From Prochlorococcus sp. AG-355-P18 (GTDB lineage Bacteria > Cyanobacteriota > Cyanobacteriia > PCC-6307 > Cyanobiaceae): 64,000 bases of DNA. A program made the position numbers and the translations under genes. The stretch covers positions 1 through 64,000 of the forward strand of contig QCER01000008.1 in NCBI GenBank assembly GCA_003280515.1, read 5' to 3'. How positions within the stretch are numbered: the first letter of the stretch is position 1; each line of letters starts with the position of its first letter. The notes beneath the pieces were generated by a model. It worked only from the letters and a program-made list of their open reading frames with translations, ran no database searches and was not told where the DNA came from. Shown here piece after piece: positions 1 to 12,330 of this stretch.

Positions 1-91
1 TTACAAAGAAATTAAAAAAATTAAGATATGCTTCACTCTTGTTAACTCTAGGGCATAAAATCATAAAGATAATTAGTAATTTCCATAAACT

Positions 92-331
92 ATGTCACAA
101 GAAATCCTTGAAAAAGTCTGTTCTATTGTTTCAGAACAATTAAGTGTTGAAGCAGGAGAAGTAAAATCGGATTCAAATTTCCAAAATGATTTAGGTGCAG
201 ATTCTCTAGATACAGTTGAACTCGTGATGGCTTTAGAAGAAGCATTTGATATTGAAATCCCTGATGAAGCTGCTGAAGGAATAGCAACTGTTGGCGATGC
301 TGTAAAATTCATCGAAGAAAAAAAAGGTTAA
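92..331 (+). CDS. acpP: Acyl carrier protein
   Basis: 79 aa with the ACP phosphopantetheine motif [16 protein letters not shown]; followed by fabF. Confidence 0.97.
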   Translation: MSQEILEKVCSIVSEQLSVEAGEVKSDSNFQNDLGADSLDTVELVMALEEAFDIEIPDEAAEGIATVGDAVKFIEEKKG

Positions 332-337
332 TAAAGA

Positions 338-1582
338 ATGCCAAATTTCCATCGAGTAGTTATTACTGGTATCGGAGCAGTAACTCCAATTGGTAATGAC
401 ATTGATGAATATTTAGTCGGTCTTCAAACAGGTACTAATGGGGTCTCAGATATTACTCTCTTTGATCCTGAACAACATCCCTGCAAATTCGCTGCAGAAG
501 TAAAAAATCTTCAATCTGAAAATTTTATTGAAGCTAAAGAATCCAAAAGATGGGATCGTTTTTCCCAGTTTGGAGTTATTGCTGCAAAGCAAGCCTTTAA
601 TGATTCCGGACTTGAAATTACTGAATCTAATGCATCAAGAATTGGAGTGATTATTGGTTCTGGTGTTGGAGGCTTGCTAACTATGGAAAGTCAAGCTCAA
701 ATATTGAGTCATAAAGGGCCTAAAAGGGTAAGTCCATTTACAGTTCCAATGATGATTCCAAACATGGCAACCGGATTAGCTGCAATCGCTTTGGGTGCAA
801 AAGGACCAAGTTCATCTGTTTCAACTGCTTGCGCTGCCGGTTCAAATGCAATTGGTGATTCTTTTAGATTACTCCAACTTGGAAAGGCAGATGCAATGAT
901 CTGTGGAGGAGCAGAAGCAAGTATTACACCTCTTGGAGTAGCTGGTTTTGCTAGTGCTAAAGCTCTTTCTTTCAGGAATGACAGCCCTCAAACAGCTAGC
1001 AGACCTTTTGACGCTGAAAGAGATGGATTTGTTATTGGAGAGGGATCTGGAATTCTTGTTTTAGAAACTTTAGAAAATGCACAAAAAAGGAATGCGAGGA
1101 TTTATGCAGAAATAATTGGATATGGAACGACATGTGATGCTCATCATATTACTGCTCCATCTCCAGGCGGTGTAGGAGGCTCCGAAGCTATCAAATTAGC
1201 AATTGAAGATGCTTGTATCAGTCTTGAAAAAGTTGATTACATCAATGCTCATGGAACAAGCACATCAGCTAATGATAAAAATGAAACTTCTGCAATTAAA
1301 TCAATTTTTAGAGACAGATCTTACCTCATTCCTGTAAGCTCTACTAAGTCGATGACTGGTCATCTCCTTGGAGGCTCAGGAGGTATAGAAGCTGTAGCTT
1401 GTATACTTTCTTTGACACATAATTTTATCCCTCCTACAATTAACTACGTCAATCCAGATCCTGAATGTGATCTTGATTATGTACCAAATAATGCAAGAGA
1501 AGCTCAACTGGGAGTTGCTCTTTCTAATTCTTTCGGCTTTGGTGGTCACAATGTTTGCCTTGCTTTCAGCAAAATGAATTGA
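338..1582 (+). CDS. fabF: 3-oxoacyl-ACP synthase II
   Basis: 414 aa; VVITGIGAVTPIGND, active-site STACAAGSNAIG, NAHGTST, NSFGFGGHN motifs. Confidence 0.97.
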   Translation: MPNFHRVVITGIGAVTPIGNDIDEYLVGLQTGTNGVSDITLFDPEQHPCKFAAEVKNLQSENFIEAKESKRWDRFSQFGVIAAKQAFNDSGLEITESNASRIGVIIGSGVGGLLTMESQAQILSHKGPKRVSPFTVPMMIPNMATGLAAIALGAKGPSSSVSTACAAGSNAIGDSFRLLQLGKADAMICGGAEASITPLGVAGFASAKALSFRNDSPQTASRPFDAERDGFVIGEGSGILVLETLENAQKRNARIYAEIIGYGTTCDAHHITAPSPGGVGGSEAIKLAIEDACISLEKVDYINAHGTSTSANDKNETSAIKSIFRDRSYLIPVSSTKSMTGHLLGGSGGIEAVACILSLTHNFIPPTINYVNPDPECDLDYVPNNAREAQLGVALSNSFGFGGHNVCLAFSKMN

Positions 1583-1624
1583 AGACAACCAATTCTTTAT
1601 TTCCAACTTAACTTATTTAAAACA

Positions 1625-3631
1625 ATGGTCGCTGCATCTGTTTCCTTAGAATCACTTTGTGTAAATAGTATAAGAATGCTTGCTGTAGATGCAGTAAATA
1701 AATCTAATAGTGGACATCCTGGATTACCAATGGGGTGTGCTCCTATGGGTTATGCATTATGGCAAAACATACTTAATCACAATCCTAATAACCCAAAATG
1801 GTTCAACAGAGATCGTTTTGTATTATCAGCTGGTCATGGCTGTATGCTGTTATATTCTCTGCTTCATTTGACAGGATATAAATCAGTTTCTATTGAAGAT
1901 ATTAAAGAATTCAGGCAATGGGGATCAAAAACTCCTGGACATCCAGAAACATTCGAAACAGAAGGTGTTGAAGTTACAGCTGGGCCTCTTGGAGCAGGAA
2001 TTTCAAACGCTGTTGGTTTAGCAATAGCTGAAACTCACTTAGCAGCTAAATTCAATAAGCCTGATTGTAATATAGTTGATCATTATACCTACGTAATAAT
2101 GGGTGATGGCTGTAATCAAGAAGGTATCGCTTCAGAAGCCTGCTCATTAGCTGGACATCTTAAGCTTGGAAAATTAATTGCCCTCTATGACGATAATCAA
2201 ATTACAATTGATGGTCGAACCGACGTTTCTTTCACCGAAGATGTTTTAAAAAGATACGAAGCTTATGGATGGCATGTACAACATGTTGAAGATGGCAATC
2301 ATGATGTTAAAGGAATAACTGAAGCTATTGAAAAGGCAAAATTAATTAAAGATAAGCCTTCAATTATAAAGATTTCTACAACCATAGGTTATGGTTCACC
2401 CAATAAATCAGATACTGCTGGAATTCATGGAGCAGCTGTTGGAGAAGAAGAAGCTGCATTAACTAGAGAGTTTCTAAATTGGGAATACCCTCCATTTGAA
2501 ATACCAGATGAAGTGTATACACATTTTAGAAAATCAATTAACAAAGGAGAAAACTTAGAGAAAGAATGGGATTCGAAATTTGAAGAATATCAAAAAAAAT
2601 ATCCCTCTGAAGGAGCGGAGTTAAAAAGGATGTTAGACGGTCAATTGCCTGATAATTGGGACTCAGATCTCCCCTCCTATACACCTGATGATAAAGGGTT
2701 GGCCACTAGAAAGCATTCACAAATATGTTTGGGCGCTCTAGGTCCTAACTTGCCTGAATTAATTGGTGGTTCTGCAGATTTAACTCACTCTAATTACACA
2801 GATATCAAAGGGGAGACTGGATCATTCCAACCTCATAGTCCTGAGAAAAGATATTTACATTTTGGAGTTCGTGAGCACGCAATGGCAGCTGTGCTTAATG
2901 GTATTGCTTATCATAATAGTGGTCTTATTCCTTATGGTGGAACTTTCCTTGTTTTCGCAGATTATATGAGAGGCTCAATGAGGCTTTCAGCACTCAGTGA
3001 ATTAGGAGTAATTTATGTCTTAACTCATGATTCAATAGGTGTAGGAGAAGACGGCCCAACACATCAACCTATTGAAACTATCCCTTCTCTTCGCGCCATG
3101 CCTAACATGCTAGTGTTTAGACCAGGGGATGGTAATGAGACTAGTGGAGCTTATAAGCTTGCTATTCAAAATCGAAAAAGACCTTCGGCCCTTTGTTTAA
3201 GTAGACAAGGCATGCCGAATCAAGAAAATACATCGATCGACAAAGTGGCTCTAGGGGGATATATAGTTTCCGATTGCGAGGGAACACCAGATCTAATATT
3301 TATTGGTACTGGAAGTGAACTGAATCTTTGCATTGAAGCAAGTAAGGAAATTTCAAGCTTGGGTAAAAAAGTTAGAGTTGTTTCAATGCCTTGTGTAGAA
3401 CTTTTCGAAGAGCAAGGAGATTCTTACAAAGAAAGTGTTTTACCTAGCGGTGTGAAAAAGAGAGTTGTAGTGGAAGCAGCCCATTCATTTGGTTGGCATA
3501 AATATACAGGTTTTGATGGGATTTGTATTACTATGGACAGGTTTGGTGCATCAGCACCAGGGGGAGAATGTATGAAAAATTTTGGATTTACAGTAGAAAA
3601 CGTAGTTAACAAGACGAAGGAAATTTTATAA
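1625..3631 (+). CDS. tkt: Transketolase
   Basis: 668 aa; [19 protein letters not shown] (TPP-binding), [29 protein letters not shown] motifs. Confidence 0.97.
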   Translation: MVAASVSLESLCVNSIRMLAVDAVNKSNSGHPGLPMGCAPMGYALWQNILNHNPNNPKWFNRDRFVLSAGHGCMLLYSLLHLTGYKSVSIEDIKEFRQWGSKTPGHPETFETEGVEVTAGPLGAGISNAVGLAIAETHLAAKFNKPDCNIVDHYTYVIMGDGCNQEGIASEACSLAGHLKLGKLIALYDDNQITIDGRTDVSFTEDVLKRYEAYGWHVQHVEDGNHDVKGITEAIEKAKLIKDKPSIIKISTTIGYGSPNKSDTAGIHGAAVGEEEAALTREFLNWEYPPFEIPDEVYTHFRKSINKGENLEKEWDSKFEEYQKKYPSEGAELKRMLDGQLPDNWDSDLPSYTPDDKGLATRKHSQICLGALGPNLPELIGGSADLTHSNYTDIKGETGSFQPHSPEKRYLHFGVREHAMAAVLNGIAYHNSGLIPYGGTFLVFADYMRGSMRLSALSELGVIYVLTHDSIGVGEDGPTHQPIETIPSLRAMPNMLVFRPGDGNETSGAYKLAIQNRKRPSALCLSRQGMPNQENTSIDKVALGGYIVSDCEGTPDLIFIGTGSELNLCIEASKEISSLGKKVRVVSMPCVELFEEQGDSYKESVLPSGVKKRVVVEAAHSFGWHKYTGFDGICITMDRFGASAPGGECMKNFGFTVENVVNKTKEIL

Positions 3632-3645
3632 CTTTTGATTGATAA

Positions 3646-5016
3646 CTACGCTGAAGTATTACACTCTTCAAGTTTATCTTTTAACTGATCAAGAGATTCA
3701 TCAGAAATCTTTGAATTCATTGGACAATGTTTTGGACCACACATTGAACAAAACTCGGCCTTTTTAAAGATTTCTTCAGGTAGTGTCTCATCGTGGTACT
3801 GTTTTGCCTTTTCTGGATCTAATGAAAGTTCGAATTGTTTATTCCAATCAAAATTATACCTTGCATGACTAAGTTCATCATCTCGATCACGAGCTCCAGC
3901 TCTATGTCTTGCTATATCAGCAGCGTGAGCAGCTATTTTATAAGCAATTAATCCCTCCCGTACATCTTCTGCATTTGGGAGACCTAGATGTTCTTTTGGG
4001 GTTACATAACATAACATAGAAGTTCCATACCACCCTGCCATTGCCGCCCCAATAGCACTTGATATATGGTCATAACCAGGAGATATATCTGTTACTAATG
4101 GACCAAGTACATAGAAGGGAGCTTCTGAACATTCTTCCATTTGCTTTCTCACATTAAACTCAATTTGGTCCATCGGTACATGACCAGGACCCTCAACCAT
4201 TACTTGAACATTGTGTTCCCATGCTCTTCGAGTAAGCTCACCTAAAGTCTTCAATTCAGCTAGCTGAGCATCATCAGAAGCATCATGCAAACATCCAGGC
4301 CTTAGTGAATCTCCAAGAGAAAAAGTACAATCATATTTTTTAAAAATCTCACAAATATCATCAAACCTTGTATAGAGAGGATTTTGCTTAAAATGATGTA
4401 ACATCCATTGGGCTAGAATGCCTCCCCCTCTACTGACAATTCCAGTAATTCTTCCTTTAACTTTTGGCAAATGCTCTATTAATAAACCAGCATGAATAGT
4501 TTGATAATCTACTCCCTGCTGACAATGTTTTTCAATAATATGCAGAAAATCGTCTTCAGTTAGTCTATCTATTGAACCATGCACACTTTCTAAAGCTTGA
4601 TAAACAGGAACAGTTCCTATTGGAACAGGAGATTCTTGAATAATTGCTTGCCGCACTTCATCTAAATTTACTCCTCCCGTAGAGAGATCCATAACCGTAT
4701 CAGCACCATATTTAACGGCTAGCTTGAGCTTTTCTACTTCTTCATTGATATCGCTAGCATTAGGGGAAGCACCAATATTGGCATTAACTTTGCATCTAGA
4801 AGCAATACCTATAGACATTGGCTCAAGATTCAAATGATTAATATTAGCTGGAATAATTAATCTCCCTCTTGCCACTTCCTCCATTATTAAAGAAGCAGGT
4901 AAATTTTCTTTTTTAGCAACAAAATCCATTTCTTCAGTGATATATCCGTTTCTCGCAAAGTTCATCTGAGTTACATTGTCTTTCCCAAGGCGAGGCTTAA
5001 TCCAAGAACTTCTCAT
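3646..5016 (-). CDS. thiC: Phosphomethylpyrimidine synthase (ThiC)
   Basis: 456 aa; [26 protein letters not shown]-terminal [11 protein letters not shown] Fe-S motif. Confidence 0.97.
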   Translation of the reverse strand: MRSSWIKPRLGKDNVTQMNFARNGYITEEMDFVAKKENLPASLIMEEVARGRLIIPANINHLNLEPMSIGIASRCKVNANIGASPNASDINEEVEKLKLAVKYGADTVMDLSTGGVNLDEVRQAIIQESPVPIGTVPVYQALESVHGSIDRLTEDDFLHIIEKHCQQGVDYQTIHAGLLIEHLPKVKGRITGIVSRGGGILAQWMLHHFKQNPLYTRFDDICEIFKKYDCTFSLGDSLRPGCLHDASDDAQLAELKTLGELTRRAWEHNVQVMVEGPGHVPMDQIEFNVRKQMEECSEAPFYVLGPLVTDISPGYDHISSAIGAAMAGWYGTSMLCYVTPKEHLGLPNAEDVREGLIAYKIAAHAADIARHRAGARDRDDELSHARYNFDWNKQFELSLDPEKAKQYHDETLPEEIFKKAEFCSMCGPKHCPMNSKISDESLDQLKDKLEECNTSA

Positions 5017-5062
5017 AATTTCCTAATTTTTAATAGTGTTATTACTAAAGTTTGATCAAATC

Positions 5063-5145
5063 TCCACTTCCCTGCATCAAAATTAATGATTCAGGTTCAA
5101 AGGGTATGATCTCAGCTAAGTTAAATTTCTTAGCACCCCTAGTAT
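5063..5145 (-). promoter_or_regulatory. TPP riboswitch (THI box) in the thiC 5' leader
   Basis: Reverse complement reads ACTAGGGGTGCTAAGAAATTTAACTTAGCTGAGATCATACCCTTTGAACCTGAATCATTAATTTTGATGCAGGGAAGTGG, matching the conserved THI-box elements GGGGTGC, GCTGAGA, ACCCTTTGAACCTGA and GGGAAGT, just upstream of thiC. Confidence 0.93.
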
Positions 5146-5213
5146 TAATCTTATTAATAGCTCTTTTCTAAAAAATAGTCATCTCATATTGCGTGAAAAT
5201 AAATAAAGTAATT

Positions 5214-5429
5214 TTATTTGACTTTTTGATAAGACCTTACCTTCTTTAATATATTTTTTCTATTCAATTGTCTGCTAATACCCCTCTCCAAAATAATTAC
5301 AATCCCCATTAAGCCAATAGGCAAATAAAAAATCTTCTTGGAATTGTCCCTAAATGTCAATCCGATAGCAGATATGAGGATCATGAAAGGAGCCACAAAA
5401 GATAGAAGAAATCTTTTATTTATTTTCAT
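5214..5429 (-). CDS. Small hypothetical membrane protein
   Basis: 71 aa with two hydrophobic segments; start overlaps the stop of the upstream peptidase by 4 nt, suggesting translational coupling. Confidence 0.65.
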   Translation of the reverse strand: MKINKRFLLSFVAPFMILISAIGLTFRDNSKKIFYLPIGLMGIVIILERGISRQLNRKNILKKVRSYQKVK

Positions 5430-6610
5430 TTACTAATAGTATTAATTTTTTCATTGTTTAATTTTACTATGGATTCCGTTATGACTTTAATTCCAACAGC
5501 AATAGCTCTTTCATCTGGATCAAATTTAGAACTATGAAGAGGAGCACATCCATTTGAACTCGAAACGCCAAGCCTAAACATTGCTCCTGGAATATCATTT
5601 AAGAATTCAGCGAAATCCTCAGCTCCTAATGATGGTTTTTGTAATTCGATAACATTTTTTTGACCCAAAACCTTAATTCCTGAATCTCTAAGGACCCTAT
5701 TAATTTCATAATTATTATTAACTGCCGGAGTGATTTCTCTAAATATTACTTTTGCTTCAGCTCCGCAACTATTAGCTAAAGAAGTGATATTTTCATTGAG
5801 CCAATTACCAATATTCGTAAATACATTACGATTAGTACACCTAACAGTACCAATTAAATTAACTTTTTCTGCAAGTACATTGAATGCATTGCCACCATCT
5901 ATTTTCCCAAAAGTGATTACTACAGGATCTAAAGGGTTTAACTTCCGCGTTATTGATTCTTGAATTCCCGAGATAACTTTAGAAGCTGCCCAAATAGCAT
6001 CAACTCCTTCATGAGGTCGAGCACCATGGCCTGATTTTCCTTTAATCTCAACCTTAAGTTCTCCAGCAGCTGCAGTTAAACTTCCTTCTTTAATTCCAAT
6101 AGTCCCTACGGATAAATCAGGGTAGACATGGACTCCCAAAATATGGGTTAAACCATTAGTTGCGCCATCCTTAATCATCCATCTAGCTCCACAGGCAATT
6201 TCTTCAGCTGGCTGAAAAATTATCCGAGTACCAAATTTTAGTTTTAAATCCTTAATAATTTTTGCCACACCCAATCCAATCGATATATGTAAATCGTGAC
6301 CACAGGCATGCATAACACCATCTACTTTTGAAGAAAAACTTAATTTTGTTTCCTCAAATATTGGTAAAGCATCCATATCCACTCTTAAACCTATAATACC
6401 CTTATCAAGGGGGCCAAAATCAGCTATAACACCAGTCCTACCTATAGATTCTCTGACATTCCAACCAATATTTTTTAAAAAACCACTGATCAAGATCGCT
6501 GTTTGATTTTCAAGTCCACTTAATTCAGGATGTGCATGGATATGTCTTCTTAAGTTAATTAATTCATCATTAAACGAATCAATTTTTTTTTGAAACTGAT
6601 CACTATTCAT
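5426..6610 (-). CDS. M20-family amidohydrolase/peptidase (hippurate hydrolase-like)
   Basis: 394 aa; LRRHIHAHPELSG, GLRVDMDALPI, MHACGHDLHISIGLG, FQPAEE motifs. Confidence 0.92.
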   Translation of the reverse strand: MNSDQFQKKIDSFNDELINLRRHIHAHPELSGLENQTAILISGFLKNIGWNVRESIGRTGVIADFGPLDKGIIGLRVDMDALPIFEETKLSFSSKVDGVMHACGHDLHISIGLGVAKIIKDLKLKFGTRIIFQPAEEIACGARWMIKDGATNGLTHILGVHVYPDLSVGTIGIKEGSLTAAAGELKVEIKGKSGHGARPHEGVDAIWAASKVISGIQESITRKLNPLDPVVITFGKIDGGNAFNVLAEKVNLIGTVRCTNRNVFTNIGNWLNENITSLANSCGAEAKVIFREITPAVNNNYEINRVLRDSGIKVLGQKNVIELQKPSLGAEDFAEFLNDIPGAMFRLGVSSSNGCAPLHSSKFDPDERAIAVGIKVITESIVKLNNEKINTISK

Positions 6611-6613
6611 TAC

Positions 6614-7402
6614 TTACTTTAAATCGATAAAGTTCATTAAATCTTGAATTGGTTGTGGAGGCCATCTTCTTATTTTTTTTAACCACTCTTCATCACTATA
6701 TCTAGGATCTAATTCAGTTACCGCTATCCAATTACTCTCTGCTTTACCAGATTCACCCCTTGACCAATTCAATGCTGTTAAAGCTGCCCTAGCATCTGCA
6801 AAAGTTGGATAACGTCTAATTAATTTTTTTAATTCTTTTTCAGATTCATCAATATTCCCCAACTGGAAATCTGCTAATGCCAAACTTGACCTAGCCATGG
6901 CAAATCCAGGATTATATAAAGCAGCTTTTAAAAATAAATCTCTCGCTTTATCCCAATGTGATGTAGACCCCTCTACATTAGCCAAATTATATAAAGCAGA
7001 GAAATTTTTACTATCTTGTGAAATAACGAACATATAATCTTTTTTAGCTTGCGACCATAAACCCAATGCTTCCTCTGCTATCCCCCTGTTGATGTAAGGA
7101 TCTATTTCACTAGGATCCAAACTTATTGCTTTATTTTGGTCATCTATTGATCCCTCGACATCTCCGATAACAAGTCTTACATTTCCTCTATTGCTAAAAC
7201 CTGCAGCATCATCAGGATAAGAATCTAGATATTGATTCCATTCTTGTAAAGCGAGATCAAATTTTCCTCCCTCACTAAGATCTAAAGCATTTTTAAACAA
7301 ATCCCCTCTCAAAGACAATGAATAACTTGGTGCAATATAAAAAAAATTCAAAAAAATAAAAATTAATAAAAAACAAACCTTAACTTTTTTAAAAGTTATC
7401 AT
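6614..7402 (-). CDS. TPR repeat protein with N-terminal signal/membrane segment
   Basis: TPR-like repeats ([50 protein letters not shown]). The ORF track starts at 7414, but an in-frame ATG at 7402 gives a more typical signal peptide start ([28 protein letters not shown]). Confidence 0.82.
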   Translation of the reverse strand: MITFKKVKVCFLLIFIFLNFFYIAPSYSLSLRGDLFKNALDLSEGGKFDLALQEWNQYLDSYPDDAAGFSNRGNVRLVIGDVEGSIDDQNKAISLDPSEIDPYINRGIAEEALGLWSQAKKDYMFVISQDSKNFSALYNLANVEGSTSHWDKARDLFLKAALYNPGFAMARSSLALADFQLGNIDESEKELKKLIRRYPTFADARAALTALNWSRGESGKAESNWIAVTELDPRYSDEEWLKKIRRWPPQPIQDLMNFIDLK

Positions 7403-8447
7403 TTTTTGAATCAATGTACTTTTTTCCTAAAGCAGTAAGTAATCTTCCTCGAGGAGTTCTCGTGAGGAAACCAATTTTTATGAGATATGGTTCAACTACA
7501 AATTCTAACATTGAAGAATCTTCACCCAATCCTGCTGCAATTGAATCAAGGCCAGTCGGAAAATTATTGTTTTGGTTAAGAAAAGATAAATAGTGTCTAT
7601 CTAAAGAATCCAATCCTTTCTCGTCTATTTGGTAAGAATTTAAAGCTTTTTTTATTAAATTCATGGAGATCTTATTAGTTTTGCTAACAACTTGCGCATA
7701 ATCTCTAACTCGTCTTAATAATCTTAAAGCAATTCTCGGGGTCCCTCGAGATATCTTTGCTAAACCATAAGATGCTTCATCATCTAAATTGAGGTTTATT
7801 AATCGAGAGAAGTTAACAATAATTTGTTTTAGTTCATGATGAGAATAAAATTCAATTTTCTGAGATATACCAAATCTATCCCTTAGAGGTGCGCTTATTG
7901 AGGCTAATTTAGTTGTCGCTCCAATCAGAGTAAACCTAGGGAGATTAATTGTTCTGCAACGAGCTCCTCTATTTGCTCCCATAGTTAAGTCGAGTCTAAA
8001 ATCTTCCATTGCAGAATATAATAACTCTTCAGTTAATCTATTTAAGCGATGTATTTCATCAATAAATAAAACTTCCCCTTCTTTTAATCCAAGAAGTAAA
8101 CCTACAATGTCTCTTGGTCTTTCAATTGCTGGTGCAGTCGCTATCCTTAATTTTGTATTCAATTCATGGGCTATCAAAAAAGCAAGAGTAGTCTTACCAA
8201 GACCAGGCTGTCCATATAACAGAGTATGCTCTAAAGGTTCTTTTCTAAAAATTGAAGCATCTATAGCTATTCTTAAAGAAGATTTAAGTTGTTCTTGGCC
8301 AATAAATTCTTTTAAAGTAAGAGGCCTGGCTAAGTTCAGATTATTATTTCTCTTTTCTTCTGGAATGATTGTTGAATCAACTATCCTAAGCTCTTTTTTA
8401 CGAGGTGAGGATTCATTATCGCCTAAATTAGAAGAGATTATTGCCAT
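7389..8447 (-). CDS. ruvB: Holliday junction DNA helicase RuvB
   Basis: 352 aa; [27 protein letters not shown] (Walker A), [20 protein letters not shown] motifs. Confidence 0.97.
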   Translation of the reverse strand: MAIISSNLGDNESSPRKKELRIVDSTIIPEEKRNNNLNLARPLTLKEFIGQEQLKSSLRIAIDASIFRKEPLEHTLLYGQPGLGKTTLAFLIAHELNTKLRIATAPAIERPRDIVGLLLGLKEGEVLFIDEIHRLNRLTEELLYSAMEDFRLDLTMGANRGARCRTINLPRFTLIGATTKLASISAPLRDRFGISQKIEFYSHHELKQIIVNFSRLINLNLDDEASYGLAKISRGTPRIALRLLRRVRDYAQVVSKTNKISMNLIKKALNSYQIDEKGLDSLDRHYLSFLNQNNNFPTGLDSIAAGLGEDSSMLEFVVEPYLIKIGFLTRTPRGRLLTALGKKYIDSKNDNF

Positions 8448-8498
8448 AATAAAAGGTTAATTGCAATTGTTCTGAGTAGAAAGTTTTTCACAACTAAA

Positions 8499-8993
8499 AT
8501 GGCAAAAAATTCAACCAAAATTAACAGAAATTCTAATAAAGCAAACAACTTTAAACTTCTAGCTGAGAATAGGTATGCAAAATTTCAATATGCAATATCT
8601 GAAACAATCGAAGCTGGAATTGAGCTTTTAGGAACTGAAGTAAAGTCCATTAGAGACGGAAAAGCAAATTTAAGAGATGGATACTGTTCATTCAGAGATG
8701 GTGAGATCTTATTATTAAATGTTCACATTTCACCACATAAAAATGTGGGGTCTTTCTTTAATCATGATCCATTAAGAAATAGAAAGTTGCTATTACACAA
8801 GAACGAAATAATAAAAATGAAATCTAATACTGAAAAAAAAGGAATGACTATTGTTCCTTTATCTCTTTATTTAAAAGGGTCATGGATAAAACTTAGTATA
8901 GGAGTCGGCAAAGGGAAAAAATTACATGACAAACGACAAGACGAAAAACAAAAAAGTATAAAAAAAGAAATCAACTCTGCACTAAAAAGATAA
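8499..8993 (+). CDS. smpB: SsrA-binding protein SmpB
   Basis: 164 aa; [48 protein letters not shown]; basic tail [15 protein letters not shown]. Confidence 0.96.
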   Translation: MAKNSTKINRNSNKANNFKLLAENRYAKFQYAISETIEAGIELLGTEVKSIRDGKANLRDGYCSFRDGEILLLNVHISPHKNVGSFFNHDPLRNRKLLLHKNEIIKMKSNTEKKGMTIVPLSLYLKGSWIKLSIGVGKGKKLHDKRQDEKQKSIKKEINSALKR

Positions 8994-9020
8994 AAATATT
9001 ACACGAAATTTTAGGAACTA

Positions 9021-9266
9021 TCAATCTAAACTTACTGTGCTTGGAGGTGGGGAAGGATCTGGATCTGCAATTAACATATGCTGTAATACGGTTTCAGGCC
9101 TCTCACTATCTCGCCAGCGAATTTTGTATGCAGGCATTTTTGTACCCCTACTTGTAGTTTGTTCTACTGGTTCAATAACCCATCCTCTTCTTGATCGGCC
9201 TTGAGGATTTCTTTTTACTACTGCATCCGCGTGTTTGAAACGGAAACCAACACGTTCACCACTCAT
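9021..9266 (-). CDS. Conserved hypothetical protein
   Basis: 81 aa, well-formed ORF (MSGERVGFRFKHADAVVKRNPQGRSRRGWVIEP...) between smpB and lysS; no family recognised with confidence. Confidence 0.75.
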   Translation of the reverse strand: MSGERVGFRFKHADAVVKRNPQGRSRRGWVIEPVEQTTSRGTKMPAYKIRWRDSERPETVLQHMLIADPDPSPPPSTVSLD

Positions 9267-9322
9267 TTAAAAAATTTCGTATTGGATTAATTTATTTATT
9301 TTACTTCATTCAAGGGTAATTT

Positions 9323-10834
9323 TTAACTTTTTTTGGAAGTTATTTCTGGTTTTAACAATGGGAAAGGAATTACATCTCTAATTGATGCGCTATTTGTAAT
9401 TAACATAATTAGCCTATCAATACCTATACCTAAACCACCAGTTGGCGGCATTCCAATCTCTAAAGCATTCAAGAAATCTTCATCTATACAGTGAGCCTCA
9501 AGATCTCCTTCATCTCGAAGAGATTGTTGTAATTGCATTCTTTCTCTTTGATCAACTGGATCTATTAACTCACTAAACGCATTTGCCAACTCTCGACCAA
9601 CAATGAATAATTCAAATCTCTGGACTATTTCTTTATTATCAAGATGAGGCCTGGCTAAAGGAGAAATTTCAACAGGATAATCGATAACAAAAGTGGGTTC
9701 AATAAGTTTTGATTCTACTTTTTGCTCGAAGACCTCATTTAAAAGTCTTCCAATAGTATTTACTTTATTAGAAAAATCAACATTTAAATTTTTAACGGCT
9801 TTTTTTGCTGCTTGAAAGTCTCCACTAAAAGAATCAAAATCAATCCCTGTATATTTTTTGACAATATCTTTCATGGATATTCTTGACCAAGGTTTAGAAA
9901 AATCAATTTCTTGATTTTGATATTTTATATTTAAAGAGCCACATGCATCAGCTACGATCTCTTTAATTAATTCTTCAGTTAAATTCATCATATCGACATA
10001 ATCAGAATAAGCTTGATAAATTTCAACTGAGGTAAATTCTGGATTATGCCTCGTACTTATCCCCTCATTGCGGAAGATTCTTCCCAATTCATATACTTTT
10101 TCAAATCCTCCAACAACCATTCTTTTTAAATGTAATTCTGTAGCTATTCTTAGATACAGCGGAATATCTAATGTATTGTGATGAGTTATAAATGGTCTTG
10201 CTTCAGCACCACCAGCTTCAGATTGCAAAATTGGAGTCTCTATCTCTAAAAAATTTCTATTATCTAGCCATTTTCTTATAAAACTTATACATTTTGCTCT
10301 TGTTTTAAAAACGTTTTTAGAGTGAGGATTCACTATTAAATCTAGATAACGTTGTCTATATCTTTTTTCAATATCAGTCAATCCATGCCATTTATCTGGT
10401 AAGGGTTGTAATGATTTGGATAACATTTCCCATTTTTCTACTTTAATTGAAAGCTCACCTTTATTAGTTTTTTTAATAGTTCCGTAGACGCCTATCCAAT
10501 CACCAATATCTACTAATTCCTTGATATCTTCAAAAGAAAGTAATTTTTGTTTTTCTAAATTTAAATTAATAATCCTTTTATCTAGATAAAGCTGAATCTG
10601 ACCTTCTTGATCGCTTATTGTGAAAAAGGCAATTTTACCCATTACCCTTTTTGCCATAACTCTACCAGCAAGAGAAACACTGAAGTCTTCCTCTTGACCA
10701 TTTTCTAAATAATCAAATTCTTGAATAAGAAAACTGGCAGTATGTGATACCTTAAAACTCTGCGCGTAAGAAGCAAATCCTTTAGTAATGAGTGAACTAG
10801 CTTTTTGTAAGCGTGCTTCTTTTATTTCAGACAA
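9323..10834 (-). CDS. lysS: Lysyl-tRNA synthetase, class II
   Basis: 503 aa; [48 protein letters not shown] motifs. Confidence 0.97.
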   Translation of the reverse strand: MSEIKEARLQKASSLITKGFASYAQSFKVSHTASFLIQEFDYLENGQEEDFSVSLAGRVMAKRVMGKIAFFTISDQEGQIQLYLDKRIINLNLEKQKLLSFEDIKELVDIGDWIGVYGTIKKTNKGELSIKVEKWEMLSKSLQPLPDKWHGLTDIEKRYRQRYLDLIVNPHSKNVFKTRAKCISFIRKWLDNRNFLEIETPILQSEAGGAEARPFITHHNTLDIPLYLRIATELHLKRMVVGGFEKVYELGRIFRNEGISTRHNPEFTSVEIYQAYSDYVDMMNLTEELIKEIVADACGSLNIKYQNQEIDFSKPWSRISMKDIVKKYTGIDFDSFSGDFQAAKKAVKNLNVDFSNKVNTIGRLLNEVFEQKVESKLIEPTFVIDYPVEISPLARPHLDNKEIVQRFELFIVGRELANAFSELIDPVDQRERMQLQQSLRDEGDLEAHCIDEDFLNALEIGMPPTGGLGIGIDRLIMLITNSASIRDVIPFPLLKPEITSKKS

Positions 10835-10884
10835 AACTTATTTTAATATATTTGTTTTATTTAATAAAATTATCAGACTATGGT

Positions 10885-11631
10885 TCAACTTGCCAAAGAT
10901 GTTGCTGTTTCGCCAACTCTCTGAGATGCGTAACCAATCCCTCTAACAGTTAATATTAATTCTGGATTTCTTGGATCTGGTTCCAATTTACCCCTTAATC
11001 TAGCAACATATACATCTACAACTCTTAAATCTGCGGCTCTACGAGGGGGATAACCCCATAGCTGTTCTAAAATTTCTGCTCGTGGGACAACCTTACCAGG
11101 CTCGTCAAACAATAATTCTAATAGGCTAAATTCAGTATAAGTTAGGCTAATTCTATCTCCTGCTCTAGAAACTTGTCTGCGATTAGTATCAACAACTAAA
11201 CTTCCAAACTTCATAACTCCTTTACCTGATGGAACTTCTTTAGTTTCAGTAACCGATACAGTTGGGCCCATTCTTCTCAAAATAGTAGCTATTCTTGCCT
11301 CTAACTCTTTTGGGCTAAATGGTTTAGATAAGTAATCATCAGCCCCTAAATCCAAACCTGCTACTCTCTCTGAAATAGCCTCTAGAGCTGTTAAGAATAT
11401 TATTGGTACTACTGATTCAGCTCTAATTCTTCTACACACAGCAAACCCATCCATTTTTGGAAGCATAACATCAAGGACTATCAAGTCTGGAGAATCCCTG
11501 TGAAAAGACTCAAGTGCTTCTTCGCCGTTAGTGGCGGAATAAACTTGATATCCAGCTAGTTGAAGCCTCGTAACTAATACTTTCAAAACTGCTGGTTCAT
11601 CATCAACAACTAAAATTCTTGCTTTTGACAT
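10885..11631 (-). CDS. rpaB: OmpR/PhoB-type response regulator, RpaB-like
   Basis: 248 aa; ILVVDDEPAVLKVL, phosphoacceptor LIVLDVMLPKMDG, winged helix C-terminus; extended receiver-DBD linker typical of RpaB. Confidence 0.88.
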   Translation of the reverse strand: MSKARILVVDDEPAVLKVLVTRLQLAGYQVYSATNGEEALESFHRDSPDLIVLDVMLPKMDGFAVCRRIRAESVVPIIFLTALEAISERVAGLDLGADDYLSKPFSPKELEARIATILRRMGPTVSVTETKEVPSGKGVMKFGSLVVDTNRRQVSRAGDRISLTYTEFSLLELLFDEPGKVVPRAEILEQLWGYPPRRAADLRVVDVYVARLRGKLEPDPRNPELILTVRGIGYASQRVGETATSLAS

Positions 11632-11811
11632 AGTTTAAAAAGATTTCTCGTTATTTCAAAGCAAAGAATTATTGCGTTGAAATTTTATTCTAACAATTAA
11701 AAATATAACATTACGAACCCTCAAAGAGATATTCCGCAGGTTTACAAAAATCTTAACTAACTAAATGATATAAATTTTTTTTAAATACTTTTTGCTTCTT
11801 GACGAAATTGA

Positions 11812-12330
11812 TTACTGCAACTTTCTTCTTGAAAATGCAAACATTCTTAAAAGTTGAGAGCAAATAAAAGGAGCGAAAAAACCTGTCAAAAAAACTTCAG
11901 CCAAGATATTCTTTACACCGGAAATAAACATTAAAGAATAACTATTTGAAAAATTTCTAAACAAAATTTGTAAAAGAAAAAGAGTCCCACACAAAAAACT
12001 TCCAAAAGAGCAAATTAAACCATACCTAAAATGTCCCACCAAAATATTCTTATGTAATTTAATTCTCCCAAACAAAAATCCACACAAAATTAAGCCTGGT
12101 ATTTGAGTAAAACTATTTTCTATAGTTAGAGAATCTAAAATTAAACCTAAAAATAAACCAAATATTAATCCATTGATTGATCCATTAATCATTGACCAAG
12201 GCAATAACCAAAATAACGGCCAGTATGGCTGAACACCAAACAATCCAAGCCAATTAGGGTGCCACAAAAAAATCATTGGGATAAAAATAAAGCTTATTAT
12301 GGATAATTTTTCTGTAAAAAATTTTTTCAT
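11812..12330 (-). CDS. mreD: Rod shape-determining protein MreD
   Basis: Hydrophobic protein following mreB-mreC. Internal ATG at 12330 (MKKFFTEKLS) forms a TAATG with the mreC stop, so it is preferred to the ORF-track start at 12360. Confidence 0.83.
   Translation of the reverse strand: MKKFFTEKLSIISFIFIPMIFLWHPNWLGLFGVQPYWPLFWLLPWSMINGSINGLIFGLFLGLILDSLTIENSFTQIPGLILCGFLFGRIKLHKNILVGHFRYGLICSFGSFLCGTLFLLQILFRNFSNSYSLMFISGVKNILAEVFLTGFFAPFICSQLLRMFAFSRRKLQ

Noticed and set aside
73-312. 79-aa minus-strand ORF over acpP
   Set aside because: Antisense to highly conserved acpP; spurious.
11700-11790. Possible HLR1 element in the rpaB upstream region (GTTTACAAAAATCTTAAC)
   Set aside because: Only one half-site matches; the second repeat has about three mismatches at any spacing.
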